This document shows positions 6,606 to 6,883 of a stretch of DNA of 6,883 nt, in pieces. The DNA lies in the NCBI GenBank assembly GCA_003135255.1, contig PLAX01000194.1:311-7193 (forward strand), given 5' to 3'. Positions within the stretch are counted from its first letter, which is position 1; every line of letters begins with the position of its first letter. The DNA comes from Candidatus Dormiibacterota bacterium. GTDB taxonomy: Bacteria; Chloroflexota; Dormibacteria; Aeolococcales; Aeolococcaceae. The notes under the pieces were generated by a model. That model saw only the letters and a list, made by a program, of their open reading frames with translations. It made no database searches and was not told the DNA's origin. The translations under genes and the position numbers were made by a program.

Positions 6606-6631
6606 TACGCGCGGATTGGAGGTCCGGTTCC
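6606..6631 (-). promoter_or_regulatory. Candidate ECF-type, autoregulated promoter of the sigma operon
   Basis: On the minus strand GGAACC (6631-6626) is followed by exactly 16 nt and CGTA (6609-6606). This closely matches ECF promoter style, for example TGAAAC-N16-CGTA of B. subtilis SigW or the GGAAC -35 of many RpoE/SigE-type factors. The same region contains TATGTT (6607-6602), a TAnnnT box 6 nt before the ATG, so a housekeeping polymerase could also start here. Either way the mRNA would have almost no leader. Self-activation by the encoded sigma factor is the simplest reading. Confidence 0.6.
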
Positions 6632-6702
6632 CGAAGGGGGAGACAGGGTCGCTGCCGGGGGCTCCCTGCGCTTGGGTGCCGGCCAGGGCGGCCCCGGGAG
6701 AC

Positions 6703-6731
6703 CTGATCGCCGGACGGACCTGTGTCAGAGT
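6703..6731 (+). promoter_or_regulatory. Candidate promoter of the acetyltransferase gene (leaderless start)
   Basis: CTGATC (6703-6708, three of six matches to TTGACA) is followed by a 17-nt spacer and CAGAGT (6726-6731), with an extended -10 TGT at 6723-6725. The last T of the box is 6 nt before the ATG at 6738, placing +1 on the A of the start codon. No Shine-Dalgarno sequence is present at a useful distance. Confidence 0.45.
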
Positions 6732-6737
6732 GGGGCG

Positions 6738-6883
6738 ATGGACGTGCGCCTGCTCCGCCCCGAGGAGGCCGCCGCGGTGGCCGCCACGCTCCGCCATCGG
6801 GTCGTGGTCGCCGACCGGCTGGAGCGGCAGCGGCGCGATGAGTGCCTCTACCTGGTGGCCTGGGAGGGCGGCACCCCGGTGGG
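6738..6883 (+). CDS. Probable GNAT-family N-acetyltransferase, N-terminal fragment
   Basis: Only the first 48 full codons are in the window, so the gene is cut by its right edge. The visible part starts MDVRLLRPEEAAAVAATL, the usual first strand and helix of GNAT acetyltransferases. It then runs through LERQRRDECLYLVAWEGGTPVG (about 28-49). The string YLVAWEGGTPVG matches the beta2-beta3 region (a strand, a turn, then xPVG) seen in RimI-like GNATs. These enzymes move an acetyl group from acetyl-CoA to an amine. The substrate cannot be told, and the acetyl-CoA binding motif lies outside the window. The ATG is supported by its promoter spacing. The gene is divergent from the sigma gene across a 142-bp region, and nothing shows that it belongs to the sigma regulon. 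Confidence 0.65.
   Translation, partial: MDVRLLRPEEAAAVAATLRHRVVVADRLERQRRDECLYLVAWEGGTPV

Noticed and set aside
6620..6721. A 7-bp inverted repeat AGGTCCG/CGGACCT across the sigma-GNAT intergenic region
   Set aside because: The arms are 88 bp apart and short, which is expected by chance at this GC content.

Overview
The window is uniformly GC-rich, with strong G/C preference at third codon positions in every real gene. It looks like ordinary chromosomal DNA of a high-GC bacterium. Four genes that probably head transcripts have a TAnnnT-like -10 box only 6-7 nt before the start codon and no usable Shine-Dalgarno site, which suggests leaderless mRNAs. This style is common in Actinobacteria and is also seen in some other high-GC lineages; Chloroflexota and Dormibacterota-like groups are possible. 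The sequence alone does not fix the phylum. I see no insertion sequence, phage gene, CRISPR array, tRNA or rRNA.

Layout, left to right. A strong hairpin (1-28) lies just beyond the 3' end of polA. DNA polymerase I (73-2808, minus) has an intact 5' nuclease and an intact polymerase domain, but its 3'-5' exonuclease active site is destroyed. A divergent intergenic region of 140 bp separates it from a DUF151 bifunctional-nuclease-family gene (2949-3479, plus). That gene converges, with a 10-bp gap, on a three-gene minus-strand cluster read from right to left: an ECF sigma factor (6020-6595), an overlapping membrane-anchored zinc-finger anti-sigma factor (5133-6026), and a GH18-domain lipoprotein (3490-5073). 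At the right edge, divergent from the sigma gene, is the start of a probable GNAT acetyltransferase (6738 to the window end).

How the genes may work together. The sigma gene is preceded by GGAACC-N16-CGTA, which closely resembles ECF-type promoters, so the sigma factor probably drives its own operon. The anti-sigma has a cytoplasmic zinc-finger domain, one membrane helix and a large external domain of about 185 residues with two cysteines, so it could hold the sigma factor inactive until an envelope signal arrives. The GH18 lipoprotein has two predicted Ig-like beta domains and a catalytic domain of the YaaH/YdhD/SleL kind. It is the likely output of, or an accessory to, this envelope-response module. 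The polA and DUF151 genes are a separate housekeeping pair sharing a divergent promoter region. The cluster is the most interesting part of the window. It is a variation on known parts rather than a wholly unknown system.
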